Part shown: positions 12,210 to 24,500 of the stretch, piece by piece | How positions within the stretch are numbered: position 1 is the stretch's first letter | Layout of the letters: every line of letters begins with the position of its first letter | Assembly: GCF_901709675.1 (NCBI RefSeq) | Contig: NC_051095.1 | Location: 14,831,456-14,895,455 of the forward strand | Source: Syngnathus acus | Lineage: Eukaryota > Chordata > Actinopteri > Syngnathiformes > Syngnathidae | Direction of reading: 5' to 3' | Length of the DNA: 64,000 nucleotides | Translations under genes and position numbers: made by a program | The notes under the pieces: model-generated | What the model was told of the DNA's origin: nothing | The model's database searches: none | Seen by the model: the letters and a program-made list of their open reading frames with translations, nothing else

Positions 12210-15200
12210 TTAGGGGCTGTATGGTGGCGGCTTGTCATCCGGATGGTTGTGGGGTGGAGAGTAGCGCGGGGGCACCATGGTGGGCCACAGGTGACTGGCT
12301 CCGGATTGAGAGTCATCTGACAGGCCAGAGGAGTCAGCAAACATATAGGAACCCTGACAGAAAAGGACAAACAAAAGATTATAAGTAGAGACGGGCAAGT
12401 ATCCTCATGAGCCGACACCTACCTTAGTAGTTCAAGGTATCGCAAAGAATACCGATACCAGTAACCGATATCAGTCACTGGCGCCCTCTTGTGGCCATTC
12501 TACTATCATGAGATTAATGGCATATACACGACCATTCAAAGGTTTGGGGTCATTTAGAAATGTCCTTGTTTTTAAAATAAAATCGCTATTTTTTTCAATG
12601 AAGACAACATTAAATTAATCAGGAATACACTCTTCACATTGTTAATGTGGTAAATAACTATTTCTAGCTACAAACGTCTGATTTTTAGTGGAATATCTAC
12701 GTAAGTGTATATAGACCCATTTCCAGCAACCATCCCTCCAGTGTTCTAATGGTCCATTATGTTTGCTAATTTTGTTAGAAGGCTAATGGATGATTTGAAA
12801 ACACTTGTGTTAGCAATTATGTTAGTTTTCATGGAAAACATTTAACACTTAATAAAAGAACCAACTTTTGAACGGAAGTGTATGTAGTAGTATGTCCAAG
12901 TAAACTGCATCCATAAAAATACTACACTCACCTGTTGCCTTGTTGGATATTTTTCCTGGGGATTGGTTATATTTTACCGTTAATCCATGTCATTTAGCTT
13001 ATTTCTTAAAAAAAAAAAAGAAATCAATATTCATCAATATTGGCTGAAATGAAATTCAATTTCAGCTGTATCACTCAGCCTTGTTTTTCAACTTTATAAT
13101 GTACCTCTGCTTATGTGAATGCTTGACAGTTAACACTTGAACATCCATTATTTAAAATAGCCACGATGCACCAAATATACCCGCAATATTTGTTTTCCTA
13201 AAAACACAGAGGCCGCAATAGGTGAAGCGCAAAGTGGCGAGGTACATTACCTGTGCGTCATAGGCCGTGTATGGCGGCAGGCAGGGGGCAGTGTTGCGGT
13301 AGGCATTAGAATGAGTGCGTTGAGGAGCCTCAGAGGAGACTGAGGCTGTGATGGCCTCCGGTTCCGATGTACTTTCTGATGTTTGCGCTGGTGTCTGCCA
13401 CACAGAGAAAACGTGAATCGTGTTTCGCCCCGCGTATGCTCACAAAAGCCTTAAATGTCTTCCCATCCCACCATGTCTTTGAAACCGCTCAGCACAGCAG
13501 CAGTGATGATGCCCAGGAAGAGAGCCACGATATTGAGGATGGTGGCCGACCATAGCAGGTGATAGAGGTGCACCACGTCTTTGCAGCTCTTCACATCTGT
13601 GTACTCGTGGTAGCCGCCCACCACCTCTACGCGGCTAATACAGAGGAGAGCGTAAACAGTAGTCAGGCGTCTAAAGTTGAACTTTGGGTGTCAATCAAGT
13701 CAGATGAAGCCTAGAGGAGGCTGCTAGCACACAGACACCAACACAGGGTGTCACACACAAAGAGCGCATGCAAGGGGGAAAACATACAGCTCTAAAATAG
13801 AGTTATTTTCATTTTAAAGACAGCCATGGAAAAAAAAGCAACCTACTTCCAAATCATGGATGGTTTCTTAAACCTTTTCGAACCATCTCTATTCTGAAGT
13901 CCCATTGGATGATGCCCTCTGAAACAAATGTTAAAAGAAAAAAGAAACATTCTTTTTCTGGTAGCTATTAAAAGGATGAGGTGCTGTATAGGCCAAAGAT
14001 AATATTTATATTAATGACAATATTTGTTGTCTTTGTGAGAGTTATTTGGTTAAGGGAGAAGGTTTTTGTGTGAGTACGCTTTTTGATGACTGAGAATTTT
14101 TTTGTGCGCATGTGCGAGTTTTATTGTCTGTGTGAGCGTTTCTTTTTCGTTGTGTATGTGAGCGGTAAATATAATTTTTGGCCCAACATCAAAGTGCCAG
14201 AAATCACGGCAAACGTCATGAAAGCGGACAGCTCGCTTCCAAGGTCGTCCCGTCATTCGACCGCCCGCTCGTACTCACTTGCCACAGTTGTACAGCTCGC
14301 AGCAGTAACACGTTTTGCTTCTCACGCGCAGGTTGCAGGATGTGCGAGATGACGTCTGGCAGGGCACCTGAGGATTGTAACACATAACGTCACGTTTTTT
14401 TATTCAACCTTGAATGTATGGCGGGAATCTCTTACATCTCGCTCGAACGCAGTCTTAGTGGAGTAGTTACAGCGTCCTGCATGCAGAGGCCTCAGGTCCT
14501 GCAATGCAATAAGCACTATTTTTATTTCATTTCGCCACACGATGTGTGTCTAGGGTGTTGCTACTTCTTTTTTTTTTGCAGTCACTCAAAGCATGGTCAT
14601 ATTTTTCCATTATCACCTAATTAATGAATCACTTACAGAAGCGACATCAAGAAGCTCTTCTCGCTTCATGCCCACTCAGAACTTATTGTCAGAGTGCATT
14701 CGTGGTTACTTAATGTTTGATATGAGGTGCATGACAGAGAATTGCTCTCACTACCACTCAGCAAGCTACTCATAGCCATATATGTTTCATTTCGTTATGA
14801 TTTATTAAACTTTGATGTGCTGGCATTGATTAATATGTGTGTTAAGCACAGTTATGATCATAAAATTACATTGGCGGAAAGAATTCGCAAGAAATGCACC
14901 TTTTCTAAGAGAGCAAATTAACAGGCAAGACACATTTATTTTGTTATTAATGGGTTAGTAAAATTATTCTATAAGTCATCTCAGAATTGCACAATTATTA
15001 AACAAAGCATAGCAATTAGGGCTGTCATGATCGAATGTTTTTGGAATCTATTATTCTATCGATTATTCAATCACCAATTTTGTTTAGTTTGTGGTATTAG
15101 AGATTAAAAGACAGCTAAACAACTGGTAAACAATATCACACAAGAAGGATTGATGGTCATTATTTTCCAAAGTAAAAGTATCTGTTTCCAAATGATTTAT

Positions 15201-18200
15201 TTTAAATAAAGATAAATCAATCTGCTTTTATGAAGCACTAGAGAAATTATAGAATGATTACTTTTGAGGGCCTCAAATCAGAAGATAAAGACAATCTTTA
15301 GTAGAAAAAAATCTGACTAAACTATGACTGATTATTAAAATAGTATGAGACAATCAATTTGATAATCAATTTGTTGTTAGTTAATCGATTTATTTTGACA
15401 CTTCTGATAGCAATAGAATATGTAATGTTGAGTCATTTATAATATTTACCCCCCCCCCCCCCCCAAAAACCCCCAAACCAATGTTTCACAAATTCTGCCA
15501 GGGAATGTAAACTTATGAGCACAACTGTGTATCAGCTTTGCTTTTGTCAGAACCTTTAGTTATACTCACAATGTGCCTGGCAGCAAATACTCCATCTACA
15601 ATAGCACAGCAGAATGCAGCCACCACTCCAAAGCTGATGAAGACAATAGAAGCCACTAACTGGGAAAAGAGCACACAGCACAGCGCACAATCAGCTTCAT
15701 GCAGTGCTCACAATCATAAATATAAGCATGCGTATTGAATTAGTACTTATTTTTGCACTGCAATTGATTATTATTTCAATGATTGATTAATCCGTCATCC
15801 ATTTAGGTGACTAATCAATGAATCAAATCATGAAAACAAGTTTTTATTTTCATCACTGCACACAAAACATGGATATTATTTCCAAATTGACAGTGCTGAA
15901 AATCCACAAATAAATTACCATTGTCTAGCAACTACAAATTGGCTAAAAAGGCAGAACCATTCTTTGGCGTTTGATATTTGTTGACTGTAAAGGGAATTCT
16001 ATGATGATGCCAATTAATGCAATAAATGGCATCAGCATAAATCATCAGCAACAACATCTAAAGGGTATGAACAAGTGGTCAGCCATGTGGCGTAAACCAT
16101 CACGGCACCCGCCGTCCAAACTCTGCTGCGTTGTTGGAAAAGGCGTCACGGGCCAAAGTCATTTGTCACGTCAACTCTGACAGCCTCCCACTGCAGTTTC
16201 CCTCCCCGCATTCTAGCGTGGACATCTGGCCTGCTCCTCTTACAGTCTGCATCTATTTCTGGATGCCGATTACTTTGCTTGGGTACACAACGGCGCAACC
16301 TCTGCAGGTCCGACTTGGCTCTGCTGCGGTGTTGTGTCATTGCACTGGCACAAGCATCGAGCTTCTCTCAGAGGACAGGGACGAGTGCTCTGGCACTGTC
16401 CAGGCGAGGTGACGCCACCATCACAATGCTTACCATCTGCCTCTTGTTCTCAATCAAATTGGAGCCAATGATTCCCAGGAAAGAGCCGAAGCCCAGCTGG
16501 AATGAAAGACAGCAGGTGTTAGGAACTGAGTTGTTGAGTGTTTTTTATTTTTGTTTTTATTTTGCTTTGTCTTTTGTTGCATCAATAGTTTGACAGATCA
16601 GCATAGAAAACAGAGAATGAGAGTAAATAATGTTAAAAATTTGAGTTAAAATGCGTCTGTAGTCTGCTTGTAGGGGAGTATTTCTTTGAGTGCGTCAAAA
16701 TGCTAAATATGGAGAAAACAAAGAAATGGCAAAGAGTCTCACTCAGCCTCTAACAACAGTGATGCTGAATAATGAATGCTGGAATTGTGAGTGGGAAGCG
16801 CTCGCTTACTGTGGCAGTGGCTGTGTGTGTGTTTATGTCTGTTCCATGCACGCTCACAATGAGTCCTGGGTAGTAGCCGCCCACTGTGATGTTTTGCGTC
16901 CTGGTCGTCGCCGCCAAGCCAAAAACGAGGATGAGCACCGACACGATGAGCAGCATCACAGTGACAATGATGGATTTCCTTTTCCTCCTTTTAAACGAAC
17001 CTAGAACACAGTAAACAGACACTTTTGGAAACTGGCAGTAAATGAAAAACGTCAGCAAACTAAATGTCATAACTTAGTCTGTGTAAAATTCTACCACAGG
17101 CATCCTGAGTCAATGACAGGCAGAAAAATGAAATCCTCTTCCACTATATGACAGAAGGTGCAGTTAACCTGTTGCCATTTATACACTACAAGTGACAAAA
17201 CGCACACAAATGCTCTTGTGTTAAGATACCGTGGACAATAATTCCTAATGGTTTGGAAATCAATTGAAACGTGTGACAGGAAGAGGGCGGAAAGCGAAGA
17301 TGAAATAAGACCTCAGCTACCATCTTGGGCCATCTTGTGTCAGATTGCATTCAAAATCAATAGGGATCATTTACATTATATCTTGATACAGTAATTCTTG
17401 AAAGACACTGGGTTGAGAATAGCATCAAGCAATAGCAATTATGGACAAAGTGCACCAACAGTTGCTCGTGTGGCTTTGCTGGGACTACAACATACTTTTT
17501 TGGTCATATGGGACAAATACATACGGGACAAATGTGGTGCATTGCAGATTTTAAAAGTTTTCATGTGACACCTGAAGGTTAACACTTAGTAGCTTGATGA
17601 TGATGATAGAACTTTATTTATCCCACAGCGGGGAAATGTACTTGTCACAGCAGCGTACAAGACTGCAAGAATACAATAGACAAGTGCCAAATTTATTTAC
17701 GTATCTTTCACACGCCGTCTTTGGAACTGGGGTTTGTAGTTTGCTTCAATGTCCCTATAATTAGTTGGCAACCATTTCAGGGCGTACTTCACCTCTTGCC
17801 CCTGGTCACCTTGGACGGGCTCCAGTTCACTTCATACTAATGACTACAAGTGGTTTACAAAATGGATGAATGGGATCATAACTGGTTTACTTATTATCAC
17901 ATTGACTATGGTATTGACTGATAAAACCATATACTTGAGACTATAAATCTGTAGGGGAAAAGTTCACTAATTTCATTTGAGACCATCTTACCATGTTGAC
18001 ATCATACTTAGTACATCATAAGTTGACATGCAAAAATTCACTTTTTAAACTTGGCCTAACTGTCATCTCAACAACAAAGATTTATCCCCTGACTGTTTTG
18101 ACCACAAGATTGAGAGTGCATGTCCACAGACACTCCAAATTACCTCTGTATTTTGTCACATCACTCTCCATTGCCACAATTACCAGCCACAAAGCAATTA

Positions 18201-18701
18201 GCCTGATAGCAACTCCCATGAGAAGCAAGTTGATTATGTCATCTACAATTAGCCAGTCCGCCTTCTTTTATGCATAGGCGGGGTCACTCCCTGCTGTCTT
18301 TTTACAAGAATGCATTTGGATATTGGTTACAGCTCCATTCACTTATTATAGCGTATCCATCGAGAAAAAGATTATAGGCATGAATAATTGGTCCACTAAC
18401 ATCACAACCAGCCGTTCTCAGACAACTCATAACAATCATATTTAAAAACCACAAAACAAATTTAAAAAAAAAACAACAGAGAACATTCACATAAAAGTAC
18501 TTTTCACCTTTGGGTTTTTAGACTTAGGAATTGTTATAAGACACCCCAACAAAAGACTAGATATGACTTTTCCTCCCAATTACGAGCATCATTCACATCC
18601 ACAACATTGTTGCTGTCCCATATTTTCCGGGAGGACGATCCATAAAAAAAGCATGCAAGCTGCATTGTTCATGCTGGAATAACAGCTTTGTCTGAAGCCC
18701 C

Positions 18702-18742
<41 letters not shown>

Positions 18743-19135
18743 AAACATTAACAAAACATAAGAATATTCTGAAAAATAAATTTCATGTTGTTGTTCACCA
18801 AATCATACTCATCTATAAATGCTAACCTACTTCAAGTGCTGCCATCAAGCCACAACGTTGTTGTCGACTATTTTGCTGGTGGCTAATGGAGCACGATGCC
18901 TCAAAGAAAGAAGCATATGGTGCCGCACCTGCAGTGACGCGCTGCGGCCTGGAAAAAGCTGAAAAATATGTATTGCTTATTATGCACGTCATATGGAAAG
19001 CTTGGCATTCTCTAATTCGGCTCACAGACTAACCACATGTGATGTTCAGACACACCGTTGACCTTGCACACACCTACCGATGCTGATCTCGGACAGCGTC
19101 AGCCCGCTGGACTGGAGGCTCGGCGTGGGGGGCAT
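12210..19135 (-). CDS. tmem255a: TMEM255A (FAM70A), four-pass membrane protein
   Basis: A vertebrate tetraspan membrane protein of unsettled function. Nine exons join in frame: 19135-19078, 17000-16858, 16496-16434, 15659-15570, 14498-14436, 14367-14279, 13634-13472, 13394-13251 and 12353-12210, giving 318 residues. A basic FKRRKRKS precedes TM1 (about 30-50, [19 protein letters not shown]). [17 protein letters not shown]2 ([14 protein letters not shown]) and TM3 (about 89-114, [18 protein letters not shown]) follow. Next come a cysteine-rich loop with [11 protein letters not shown] and TM4 (about 192-216, [19 protein letters not shown]). The proline/tyrosine-rich tail has PPRYSPP and ends KPPPYSP, PY motifs that could bind WW-domain ubiquitin ligases. 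TMEM255B is the paralogue; the neighbours favour TMEM255A. The N-terminal exon differs from the mammalian one I recall, so other first exons may exist. Confidence 0.94.
12420..12510. mobile_element. Possible hAT-type fragment
   Basis: Contains repeated GATACC/GATATC units (AATACCGATACCAGTAACCG) and GCGCCCTCTTGTGGC, a pattern seen in fish hAT-like miniature elements. No ends can be defined. Confidence 0.3.
12527..12880. mobile_element. Tc1-like miniature element in the last TMEM255A intron
   Basis: The left end, CACGACCATTCAAAGGTTTG, is mirrored at the right end, whose complement reads CACTTCCGTTCAAAAGTTGG. TA dinucleotides border both ends. The body (GGGGTCATTTAGAAATGTCC, AATGTGGTAAATAACTA) resembles a Tc1-like sequence widespread in fish. 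No transposase frame is present. Confidence 0.6.
15017..15406. mobile_element. hAT miniature element with perfect 8-bp target duplication
   Basis: The 390-bp element starts TAGGGCTGTCATGATCG and ends TTTTGACACTTCTG; the ends are imperfect inverted repeats (GTGTCA core). It is flanked on both sides by the identical octamer ATAGCAAT (15009-15016 and 15407-15414), the duplication length made by hAT transposases. The interior is AT-rich with several ATCGAT-type steps and no frame. It lies in a TMEM255A intron, between the exons at 14498 and 15570. Confidence 0.78.
15449..15464 (+). repeat. C homopolymer
   Basis: Run of about 16 C followed by A5C5, in a TMEM255A intron. Confidence 0.85.
17609..17876. 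mobile_element. Interspersed repeat fragments (L2-like tail)
   Basis: Two pieces are visible. 17609-17660 reads ACTTTATTTATCCCACAGCG, a common fish repeat motif. 17765-17876 reads GGCAACCATTTCAGGGCGTA, GACGGGCTCCAGTTCAC and AAAATGGATGAATGG. The second resembles the 3' end of a fish L2-type LINE/SINE whose fresh copies end AAAATGGATGGATGG. It lies in the first TMEM255A intron. Confidence 0.5.
18704..18739 (+). repeat. A homopolymer
   Basis: About 36 A in a row in the first TMEM255A intron; it could be the tail of a retroposed copy, but nothing recognisable precedes it. Confidence 0.85.
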
Positions 19136-21100
19136 GTTCGACCGCGGACGATGGATCCCACCGCTTGTAAATCAGACCCAACGAGCCAAGCGTGACGCCT
19201 TGACGTTAATCGCTGTAAATATTCGGCTTGGATGTCGGTAGTCATTGAATGGACTGATCTCCTCAATGACCGCAGCTCCCTCCCTCAACCAAAATCCCTC
19301 CGCCCCCGACTGAATCACTCACATCCCGGTGTCTGCTCGCCTGTCAGTCGGTCTCTGTTGTCTGGGAGTGTGGTCGCGACAGTTTGGCTGTGTGCGCATA
19401 CACATGGGAACGAAAGGGGAGGGGGGGAAAAACACGAAATCTGATGGAAATTGACTTGCTACTACAAGCTCGTTTCGTAATGTCAAAACAAACATTGTTA
19501 GTTCAACCATAAACATCTTTTCATATTGTCCTTAAGTTTAAATTTCACCAAAAAAAGGCATGTAGCACCACCATACACCATTTTTGTTCAATTAAGCTTG
19601 CATCATTTGAACATAATTATGTTTGTTTTTAAAGTATACGAGAATATTACTGCAAATGCAAGTAGATTTCATCATAAAAGCAATCAAATTGTTATATTTA
19701 ATGGATTATATCACTTAATTTTCACCCCAATTGTAAACTAACCTAAAGTGGGTTGCAAACCTGCATGTTCAACACTTGCCCTCATTGATTTGAAATACGA
19801 TAAGGTTCAAATCACAGGTGAAAGCTTTTGAGGCTGTTTCAGAGAAAATAGAATTTTATTGTAAAAAAAAAAAAGATAAATTAAAATCATCTCATTTTGG
19901 CCGATGGTAGAAATAAAAAGCTTCAAATCCGTTGAAGATAAAAAATGACCACAACACAATGTTAAATAAAATACTGTTTTATGTAGTTCAAACCATTTAA
20001 GAGAGCTTTGCCTCAAAACGTCCCAGGACGATGGTTCTTACCTCAACAACATTGTGCGACAGCAGATTGCTATGTAGCCCCATCTGCTGTCAGATATATG
20101 CACTTGCATTAAAGACATGGGGTAAATCTAGATTTTCATCTGAAATCTATTGAAATGATGCAGATTGTCACCAAAATGTATAGCATTTAATGTATTTGTC
20201 TTATAATTATTGTGTGAAGATCGAATTGTCATGGGCAACTCAATTCTTTATCATGGTGGTGAGCATGCTCCTATATTAATTGAAGACTAAAAAATGTCCG
20301 TTGATATTAATGTCAATGTGAATTTGTACCTTGTGATTGTGCGGTGACCAGTCCCGGACACACAATAGAAAATGAAAGTATTTGATGTGGAATGTTAGAA
20401 TACACAGCGAGGTTAGCTAGGGTCAAGCATACAATGCAGTGCAGTCAATCACATTCAAGGTTTCCCTGTGTGAAGCTCCCCAAGTTCAAATGCAAATCCC
20501 CACCAAAACCTTCCAGCGCTAGACTCTCATTTTAACATGATACAAGATGCAGTGAAGTGAAGTGGTCATCATAGACCTCAATGAGCTCCTTTGGCGGGCT
20601 TTTATCAAAAATGCAACATGCTGAGAATCAGTCCCCTTCCACCATGAAATTCCCACAAAGAAGCACGCGTGGATGCACGTTCCAAATATCCAGTCGTGTT
20701 TTTTTTTTTTTCCATGACGCAACTTCTCTTTTCATGTAACAGAAAGCTGGCCTCACAAGTGAGTCCTCCTCTCCCACTTGCACCCGGGCTAACACAGTGG
20801 TGCTACGTGACTGTTGTGCAGATGGCTTAGTGTGGCGGTGGGAGGGGAGTTGAGGGGGAAGAGGACTCCTTGAACTTGAGGAGTTTATGTTGAACGCCTG
20901 CAAAGAGGCTCTGTTAGATGCAGAATGCATGTGCCAACGCATGTCTCTGTGTCATCAATTATGCTGCTTTCAATGCTTGGAAACATTAAATAAAGCAGAG
21001 CAAAACTGGATAGGCTAAAGCGCAGCGGGTATTTTTTGAACAGGTACATGACTGAGGCATGAGGGCAATGATTGGTTGTCTCCCTTGTGTGGTAGCAAGC
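19136..21100. promoter_or_regulatory. Divergent interval between TMEM255A and ATP1B4
   Basis: GC-richer sequence with CpGs just upstream of the TMEM255A ATG (19140-19400) is the likely promoter side for that gene. The rest is AT-rich and shows no exon. No measured start is available. Confidence 0.35.
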
Positions 21101-21430
21101 TATAAATATTATATTCAGGCTTTGCTTTAGCACAGCTTAGCAGACAATGAGCAACGGTGTGCGTGTGCAGAATGCAGCGCCGAGCTTTCGGCCGTTGCCA
21201 AAATGTTCCTTGAGCCCCACCAAAAAAAAAAAAAAGCACTTTAGTATCCCACCCCCCCATGTTTCTCAGTTCCTGACTTCATTCACTATGTTGGGCGTTT
21301 AGATGAAGGAGGCTCTCCACACCTCAGCCTCAAACGTTCTAATGAAACCCCTCAAAAACTTTTGACAAAAAGATATTTTTTTTAACATTCTACGTTTTAG
21401 AAAGACTCTTTTCTACTGCAGAAACTCCAG
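21100..21430 (+). promoter_or_regulatory. atp1b4: Candidate ATP1B4 core promoter and noncoding first exon
   Basis: GCTATAAATATTATA (from about 21099) is TATA-box-like, with an ATTGGTTG reverse CCAAT near 21070. Downstream, ACTCCAG at 21424-21430 is followed by GTAAGAG, a strong donor. The next acceptor, GATGTGTAG at 21524-21532, lies 15 bases before the ATG. This would give a short 102-bp 5' UTR intron. Inference from motifs only. Confidence 0.4.
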
Positions 21431-21547
21431 GTAAGAGATTTTTTTCCCTGTCGATTTTCACTTGGTCAGGGTTTTGATTCATTTCCAGATTTATTGTAAC
21501 ATTTTCAAAAGAAAATGCCTAATGATGTGTAGGTGCTTGCTGAAAAG

Positions 21548-24500
21548 ATGGAGCCCAGTTCCACTGAAGGAGGAGCTGAGGAAATCCCGCTCCCAAAAAG
21601 TCCAGTAAGTGCTCAAATGGAATAAAATGAAAATTTCATTTTAGAATTAAAACGGACTGTTGGGTACTCAAATCATATCTAGTTATGTGGACAGTGTGGG
21701 GGGACTCTCTTTTGGGATGCTTACTGTACTTGCGTGTCCCCCTGGGGTCTGCGAGTCCAAACATCTGGACATGAGCTGCCGCATGCAAGCAGGAGGGTCA
21801 GCTCCAAGGGAGGTCGTCTCTTGCGATGTGGGGCCGCGAAGGTCACCAGCGGGATCTTATGATCCGCTTAAACAAGGAGACAGGAGACAGGACCACATCA
21901 TGAATATGCAGCCAAGTGAAGGGTCGTCCTAAATGTCTGTCCTTTTCCCCCGAAAAGAAAAAAAAATACTTTTGACAGAGTTGGACATGTGCGTTGAGCG
22001 CCTTTTCTCCCCTTCTCTCCGTCAGCCTGCCAAGGTGATCCTCAAACACGGCCAAGAGCTGGAGGAGGAGCAGGAGGAGCTGGCCGAGCACCGGCCTCTG
22101 GAGCAGGAGGACCTCAACTTCGAGAGGTGGAAGCGTCGGCCCTTGCCCAGGAGGACGCTGCACCAGAAGATCAGCGACGTGAAGACCTACCTGTGGAATG
22201 CCGAGACCAAGGAGTTCATGGGCCGCTCGGGAAAGAGCTGGAGTGAGTTGACGCAAGGGGAGAGCTTTGCTGGGTCTTGGGATTGTTGGGTTTTGGTTGG
22301 GCTAGCGGATAAAACAGCTGTGATGAGAAAAATATGCGATGTTTAGTCTTCCGATTCAAGGTCATAAATTTAGGAACAAACCTTGTGCCAGTCTATAAAT
22401 TTTAGTGTCGTATAGTGACTTCCCGCTTTAATCAGGTTGAGTCATTAAAATAAATTGAAATGCCATTAATCTGTTGCAGCCGCCTTACAACACCATTATT
22501 TTCTGTTAGATGTTCTTAGTCAAGGAAAATAGCACTCTAAAGTAAAATATAGTAGAAGCATAATAAAATGCACATAGAGAAATAGATTGGTTTTGTTAAG
22601 TGTAATTTAGGCCTGCTACCAACAAAAGGATTTTTACAATTTTAAAAGACTTAGTGACAGACCACCCGCTCGTGAAGGTTGAAAATCTCATACGTGATTT
22701 CACAAACACAAAGAGGAGCAGACGCTTCGGGCTACGGTACCCGAGTGATTCCGTAGAGGACCGGAGGCGGTGATGTTATAAAATGGCTTTGTCAGCAAGA
22801 ACACACGTGCTTTGGAAACTATTGTCAACTTTTATACAAAAAAAAACAAAAACGACATCCAGTGGGATATCCAACATTCTTCTTTGTCAGTCAGGGTACT
22901 TCTTTGATTAGCTACATATAAATATTCAAGATTTCTGATGCTATTATCGGGACAAATCCACTTTTAAAACACCTCAAACCAACAAATAATCTTATAAGCC
23001 ATTAGATAGTCAGGAGTTCAATATCCGTGGTCGAGACGAGGCAAAATCAAAACAAAAGCAGTCCATTTTATCTTCTTGTGAATGGGGCTGTGCATCACGA
23101 AGATTTGTGCGTTAAATGCAGCAGCACGGTAGAAGAATGCAGTTCTTTTGAGCTTTTCTTTGTTTTTCAAATTGTATCAAATGCGCTTGCAAACCGTATA
23201 TGGCCCACGCTCCCTAGGTTGCCTACCCTTCCTTTAAAGATGCTTTTGGGAGAACTTGAACACTTCCTGCAATCTAGTGTGTGTGTCACTGGTGTTTACA
23301 TAGGTGCACGGACAATTCCCGAGCAAAACAGCCCGCCTGGGGACGGGTTCCCAGTGGGAGCGCGCCGCTCCGGGCCTCGCGTTAGCCAGAAATCACATTC
23401 CAAGCACATCTTAACATGCTCTCCACATCCTCTTTCCCAAAGCCGCGGCGACCCCTTTACAATGAACTTATCATGGACGTACATCCCCCTTGGTGCAAGC
23501 TAACACGTACACATCCTCTCCACAGTTTGCGATGGACATTTGTCAAGAAAAACTATCTTTAAATCGAGATCAAATCCAAATACAGCTCTGCTGGATGCTG
23601 CAGCTCATGCACAGCCATCTTGTCACTGAGTGCAGCCTTAAGGAGGGACGGGGGCCCACGTATCCCAGGGAAGAATGAGCGAGTGAGGAAGCGCGTCCAT
23701 TCAATACCAGAGCAGGCTGATTGGTGCTCCTTGGAGCTGGCCGGGCCTCCATGGCTGCAAAGGACCTTCACTACGATGTCAACCGGAGGTTCACTGTGTT
23801 CCTCAGTGAAAAGACAGCTGGAAGAATTCTCACTGGGCTCAAACAGAAAGGCCTTTGTGGACTCAGGGGACACGAGGCATAGCTGCAACTATATTGTCCA
23901 ACCTGTGGAACGTGCCCACAAAGCAAAATGTCAGTCATTCCAGCTTACTCGGAAAAGCTAACAAAGCTAACATGTCATGTTTATGTTTGCTCCATTTTTT
24001 AACTAAAATAGGAGATAAAATGTCAAAAGTAATATTAACAAACCCATAGGCCAAAATGATCACAAAATCTAGAAATCCCTTTATTTGGCGCTGATGTAAA
24101 TCTGTGATATTCTTGCGCTCTAAGATTTCAATGTGTATTTTATATTTAATACAGATCGGTGATTGGACTTTAAAATTCTGTTCAGACCATTTTTGATGGG
24201 AAATCAATTGGCTTTAAAGAATCACAAGTGGTTTTCGTTGAAAGTGGCACAGTCTTTTTATAAAAAAAAAAAAAATCACTGATCAAGTGTATTAATTATG
24301 ATAAATGCACATTGGGTCATTCCAAATGATTTTATTCTAAATGTGTATGTGCGTGTATGTGCAGATCGGATTTTGTATAGACCAGGTATAGTTCAGTATT
24401 CTTACTGTAAGTACAACTCAAGTCTCATGACTTCCCATGAGTTCTTCTAATAGCTCTTCTCTCTCCCATTTTAGGTCTCATCCTTCTCTTCTATGCTGCA

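Noticed and set aside
23027-23503. 158-codon plus-strand open frame in an ATP1B4 intron
   Set aside because: Not protein-like, no similarity recognised, and it lies between well-matched exons.
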